A stretch of DNA of 64,000 bases from assembly GCA_023396415.1 (NCBI GenBank), contig JAEWWJ010000060.1:1-64000 (forward strand), given 5' to 3'. The notes beneath the pieces were generated by a model. That model had not been told where the DNA came from. It saw only the letters and a list, made by a program, of their open reading frames with translations, and searched no databases. Made by a program: the position numbers and the translations under genes. How positions within the stretch are numbered: position 1 is the first letter of the stretch; every line of letters begins with the position of its first letter. Positions 60,972 through 64,000 of this stretch are shown piece by piece. The DNA is from Bacteroidota bacterium. Its GTDB lineage: Bacteria; Bacteroidota; Bacteroidia; Bacteroidales; F082.

Positions 60972-62069
60972 TTCAGCCAATTTAATTGACGAATTGTAAA
61001 TGGAGGCTTGGCGCTGAATAGATACTTCATGCACCAGCCCAAGAAGTTGCACCAAAAATTTACGATCGAGACCCAAACCATCACCCAGTGCAATTCGGTT
61101 TTCGATGATGTGTTGCCAGCGTTTGAGCTGCAAAATGGTGATGTTGTGTTCCTTTTTGTATTGACCGATTTCGTCAACAACCGTCATGCGTTGCGCCAAC
61201 AATTGAAGCAAGGAATTGTCAATGCTGTCAATTTGGTCGCGAAGCACCTCAAGGGTATTTTCTATTTCTGGATTACACGATTTATCGCGCAATATCAGCC
61301 TGTTCAGAAGATGATGTAACGCTTCGGGTGTCAACTGTTGTGCGGCATCGGTTTTGGCTACCGACGGATCGAAGTGGCTTTCGACCATCAGTCCGTTGGT
61401 TTCTAAGTCTAAGGCTTTTTGTGCCACCTCTTGCAACAAATCGCGCCGCCCGCTGATGTGACTGATGTCAGTAATCAATGGCAATTGTGGAAAAAGACGT
61501 TTCAGTTCGATGGGGATTTCCCACAGCGGCGCATTGCGATAAGGCGTTTTCTCAAACGTATGAAAGCCGCGATGGATGGCTGCCAACCGGTTGATTCCGG
61601 CCCTGTCCAGGCGTTCCAAAGCCCCAATCCAAAGTTTGATGTCGGGCGTAATAGGGTTTTTCACCATCACCGGGATGTTGGTTCCGGTGAGGGCTTGGGC
61701 CAATTCTTGAACAGAAAAAGGATTGACCACCGTTCGGGCGCCAATCCAAAGGATATCAATGCCATGCGATAGCGCAGCTTCAACATGAGCCGGACTGGCC
61801 ACTTCAACGGTAGTTAAAAGGCTCGTTTCGGCTTTTACGCGTTGCAGCCACCGCAATCCTTCAATGCCAACGCCCTCGAAGCCATCGGGACGTGTGCGGG
61901 GCTTCCAGATGCCTGCTCTGAAAATGGATACCCGTTGGGTTTGTTTCAGCTCATGAGCTGTTTGCATAACCTGGGCTTCGCTTTCGGCACTGCAAGGGCC
62001 GCTAATCAGCAATGGCTCGCTGCCGGTGGGTATCCAATTGTTTTGAACGATGATTTCAGCTTCTGACAT
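60924..62069 (-). CDS. Bifunctional DAHP synthase/chorismate mutase
   Basis: Two steps of aromatic amino-acid synthesis in one 381-residue protein. An AroA-type DAHP synthase domain of the KDPS-like class (about 15-265) has LLISGPCSAES, FRAGIWKPRTRPDGFEG and LITDISHISGRRD; it condenses phosphoenolpyruvate with erythrose 4-phosphate. A C-terminal AroQ chorismate mutase (about 275-360, LRDQIDSIDNSLLQLLAQR) makes prephenate. The mutase at the C-terminus is typical of Bacteroidota. About 20 extra residues at the end overlap corA. Confidence 0.93.
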   Translation of the reverse strand: MSEAEIIVQNNWIPTGSEPLLISGPCSAESEAQVMQTAHELKQTQRVSIFRAGIWKPRTRPDGFEGVGIEGLRWLQRVKAETSLLTTVEVASPAHVEAALSHGIDILWIGARTVVNPFSVQELAQALTGTNIPVMVKNPITPDIKLWIGALERLDRAGINRLAAIHRGFHTFEKTPYRNAPLWEIPIELKRLFPQLPLITDISHISGRRDLLQEVAQKALDLETNGLMVESHFDPSVAKTDAAQQLTPEALHHLLNRLILRDKSCNPEIENTLEVLRDQIDSIDNSLLQLLAQRMTVVDEIGQYKKEHNITILQLKRWQHIIENRIALGDGLGLDRKFLVQLLGLVHEVSIQRQASIYNSSIKLAESHPAPPFEIKDQRNT

Positions 62070-62267
62070 AAAATACGTTAATGAGTTGCTAAATTACTAA
62101 ACCCTAAACAACTTGAAAACGATAATGTTTATTCCATGAATTAAACTTCAACCGTAAAAAGGTAAAAGATTAGTATTGAGATAGATGTGTTTTTAAAGTT
62201 TATTTTTTGAGGTTATCATGGCTAAATTTCGTTTTTTTGCAGTTGTTTTTATTAAAAATAAAATTCC

Positions 62268-63707
62268 GTGAAACGTACAGAAATTAAAGAAGCGCTTCTC
62301 AGTGAAGACTTTGAAAAGGAAATCAACGTAAAAGGTTGGATTCGCACCAAACGATCGAGTAAGAATGTGGCATTTATCGCCCTTAATGATGGGTCGGTGA
62401 TTCACAACCTTCAGTTGGTGGTTGATTTGGAAAAAATACCCGAGTCAACGCTTACCCATATGCACACCGGAGCCGCCATTTCGGCAGAAGGTAAGTTGGT
62501 ACCATCGGCCGGCAGCGGTCAAAACGTGGAGTTGGTAGTCAGCAGCATCACTTTGCTGGGCGAAGCCCATCCGGATGAGTATCCCCTTCAACCCAAAAAA
62601 CATTCGTTGGAGTTTTTGCGCGAGATTGCCCACCTGCGCTTTCGTACCAGCACTTTTAGTGCAGTGGCTCGTTTGCGTCATTCAATGATTTTTGCCATTC
62701 ATAAGTACTTCAACGATAAGGGATTCTACAATATACACTCGCCTATTATCACCAGTTCCGATGCCGAAGGAGCAGGCGAAATGTTCAAGGTAACTACCCT
62801 CGACCTGAAACACCTTCCGCTCAACGAAGCGAATGAGATAGATTTTAAAAAAGATTTCTTTGGCAAAGCAACCAACCTCACCGTTTCGGGACAGTTAGAA
62901 GCCGAATTGGCCGCCTTGGCCTTGTCGAAAGTCTATACTTTTGGCCCTACTTTCCGTGCTGAAAACTCGAACACATCAAGGCATTTGGCTGAGTTTTGGA
63001 TGATTGAACCCGAAGTGGCCTTTTTCGACATTCATGACGATATGGATTTGGCCGAAGACATGCTTAAATACCTCATCCGTTATGCTTTAGATAATTGTGC
63101 TGACGATTTGGCTTTTTTGAGCAAGCGTCTCGAAGAAGAGGAAAAAAACAAAAAAGCCGACGAGCGTTCCATGGAACTCATCAGCAAGCTGAAGTTTGTG
63201 CTCGAAAATCCTTTTGAACGTATCAGCTACACCACGGCCATTGACATCTTAAAAAATTCAAACCACAACAAAAAAGGCAAGTTCAAATACCAGATCACCA
63301 ATTGGGGCGCCGATTTGCAATCGGAGCACGAACGCTATCTTGTTGAAAAGCACTTCCAAAAGCCGGTAATCCTTACCGATTATCCCAAGGGCATCAAGGC
63401 TTTTTATATGAAACAAAACGACGATGGCACAACCGTCAGGGCCATGGATGTGTTGTTTCCCGGCATCGGCGAAATCATTGGCGGATCGCAGCGCGAAGAC
63501 AACTACACCAAATTGTACGACGCCATGGTGGCTAACCATATTCTCCCCGAAACCATGGATTGGTATTTGGAAACCCGTAAGTTTGGCAGCGTGCCTCATG
63601 CCGGTTTTGGCTTGGGCTTTGAGCGGCTGATGCTTTTCGTTACCGGAATGACCAACATCAGAGACGTGATTCCTTTCCCTCGCACGCCCATGAACTGTGA
63701 GTTTTAA
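62268..63707 (+). CDS. asnS: Asparaginyl-tRNA synthetase
   Basis: Class II synthetase of 479 residues starting at GTG. The N-terminal OB fold (INVKGWIRTKRSSKNVAFIA) binds the anticodon; the catalytic domain has motif 2 in FRAENSNTSRHLAEFWM and motif 3 in GFGLGFERLMLF. The terminus R-D-V-I-P-F-P-R-T-P is typical. A hairpin terminator follows. Confidence 0.96.
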   Translation: MKRTEIKEALLSEDFEKEINVKGWIRTKRSSKNVAFIALNDGSVIHNLQLVVDLEKIPESTLTHMHTGAAISAEGKLVPSAGSGQNVELVVSSITLLGEAHPDEYPLQPKKHSLEFLREIAHLRFRTSTFSAVARLRHSMIFAIHKYFNDKGFYNIHSPIITSSDAEGAGEMFKVTTLDLKHLPLNEANEIDFKKDFFGKATNLTVSGQLEAELAALALSKVYTFGPTFRAENSNTSRHLAEFWMIEPEVAFFDIHDDMDLAEDMLKYLIRYALDNCADDLAFLSKRLEEEEKNKKADERSMELISKLKFVLENPFERISYTTAIDILKNSNHNKKGKFKYQITNWGADLQSEHERYLVEKHFQKPVILTDYPKGIKAFYMKQNDDGTTVRAMDVLFPGIGEIIGGSQREDNYTKLYDAMVANHILPETMDWYLETRKFGSVPHAGFGLGFERLMLFVTGMTNIRDVIPFPRTPMNCEF

Positions 63708-63727
63708 ACCGCAATAGCAAAGAAATA

Positions 63728-63788
63728 AAGCTGCCGGGTAAAGCAAAAAGCAGATTTTTAGTTTGTTGATCCGGCAGTTTGTTTTTTT
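63728..63788 (+). terminator. Intrinsic terminator of asnS
   Basis: A 10-bp stem AAGCTGCCGG/CCGGCAGTTT (one wobble) with a 33-base loop and a T-rich tail TTTGTTTTTTT. Confidence 0.7.
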
Positions 63789-63894
63789 AGTGTAGAAAAT
63801 TTGTTCTTCAAAACATTTTTATCGTAAATTCGTGTATTCATTTCACCAACTGAAAATAGATTTGAAACATTTGCAGCCCAACTAAGAAAAGAAT

Positions 63895-64000
63895 ATGCTC
63901 AACCAACGTCTTCAACAAAAGCTACTTCAAAAGCTTTCTCCTCAGCAAATTCTGTTGATGAAATTGTTGCAGATACCTTCCATCGCTTTGGAGCAGCGCA
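63895..64000 (+). CDS. rpoN: RNA polymerase sigma-54 factor, N-terminal fragment cut by window end
   Basis: The first 35 codons of a gene running off the window. MLNQRLQQKLLQKLSPQQIL followed by LMKLLQIPSIALEQR is the activator-interacting region I of sigma-54, with its Gln- and Leu-rich repeats. It is the factor that the NtrC-type regulator at 42991-44394 would act on. Confidence 0.9.
   Translation, partial: MLNQRLQQKLLQKLSPQQILLMKLLQIPSIALEQR

Overview
The window comes from a member of the Bacteroidota. Promoters carry the -7 element TAnnTTTG typical of this phylum at more than twenty places. Three secreted proteins end in type IX secretion (T9SS) C-terminal domains. gldE and gldD sit next to mutY and ssb, and there are a TonB-dependent receptor/DUF4249 pair, a DUF4837 lipoprotein, a type of glutamine synthetase common in the phylum, and a DAHP synthase fused to chorismate mutase. 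Genus cannot be read from the sequence; a free-living or host-associated Bacteroidia-like heterotroph fits.

Layout. 1-3.9 kb: SDR oxidoreductase, small helical protein, ZIP metal transporter, Hsp20 and a YbhN-type membrane protein. 3.9-6.0 kb: an accessory patch with a frameshifted T9SS cleaved-adhesin gene lying between the intact YbhN-type gene and a decayed duplicate of that gene's 3' end. 6.0-9.1 kb: glutamine synthetase, MeaB, tRNA-Lys. 9.1-13 kb: small zinc-ribbon and lipoprotein genes, a POT peptide transporter and a tandem intergenic repeat. 13-19.4 kb: TonB receptor with DUF4249 lipoprotein, acetate transporter, tRNA-Gln and glnS. 19.4-24.1 kb: outer-membrane protein plus large lipoprotein pair, and a TPR histidine kinase. 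24.1-31.4 kb: a complete multidrug-type ABC export operon (TetR, TolC, HlyD lipoprotein, DUF2147, two ATPases, two permeases) with a perfect palindromic operator in front of tetR. 31.4-35.2 kb: lipoproteins, a LysM lytic transglycosylase and tatA. 35.3-37.3 kb: a secreted peptidylarginine-deiminase-like protein. 37.4-42.8 kb: a 39-residue membrane protein, a SPOR-domain outer-membrane protein, and an envelope cluster of two L,D-transpeptidases, a membrane protein and a helical lipoprotein. 43-51.4 kb: sigma-54 two-component pair, Dus, Lnt, HflX and TrpS. 51.5-57.4 kb: RNase G, a 29-residue basic protein, HU, MutY, SSB, GldE and GldD. 57.4-64 kb: a T9SS-secreted M14 carboxypeptidase, CorA, DAHP synthase/chorismate mutase, AsnS and the first 35 codons of rpoN.

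Most genes are housekeeping or envelope functions. The most interesting new idea is at 39-42.8 kb. A small all-helical lipoprotein ends in TKNRK, close to the TKYRK end of E. coli Braun lipoprotein, and lies directly upstream of two L,D-transpeptidases, one of which appears to carry the same helical domain outside the membrane. This looks like a Bacteroidota equivalent of covalent outer membrane-peptidoglycan tethering. A second theme is that the secreted deiminase, the M14 carboxypeptidase and the cleaved adhesin each have counterparts among T9SS cargo of Porphyromonas gingivalis. No CRISPR array, prophage or intact insertion sequence was found.
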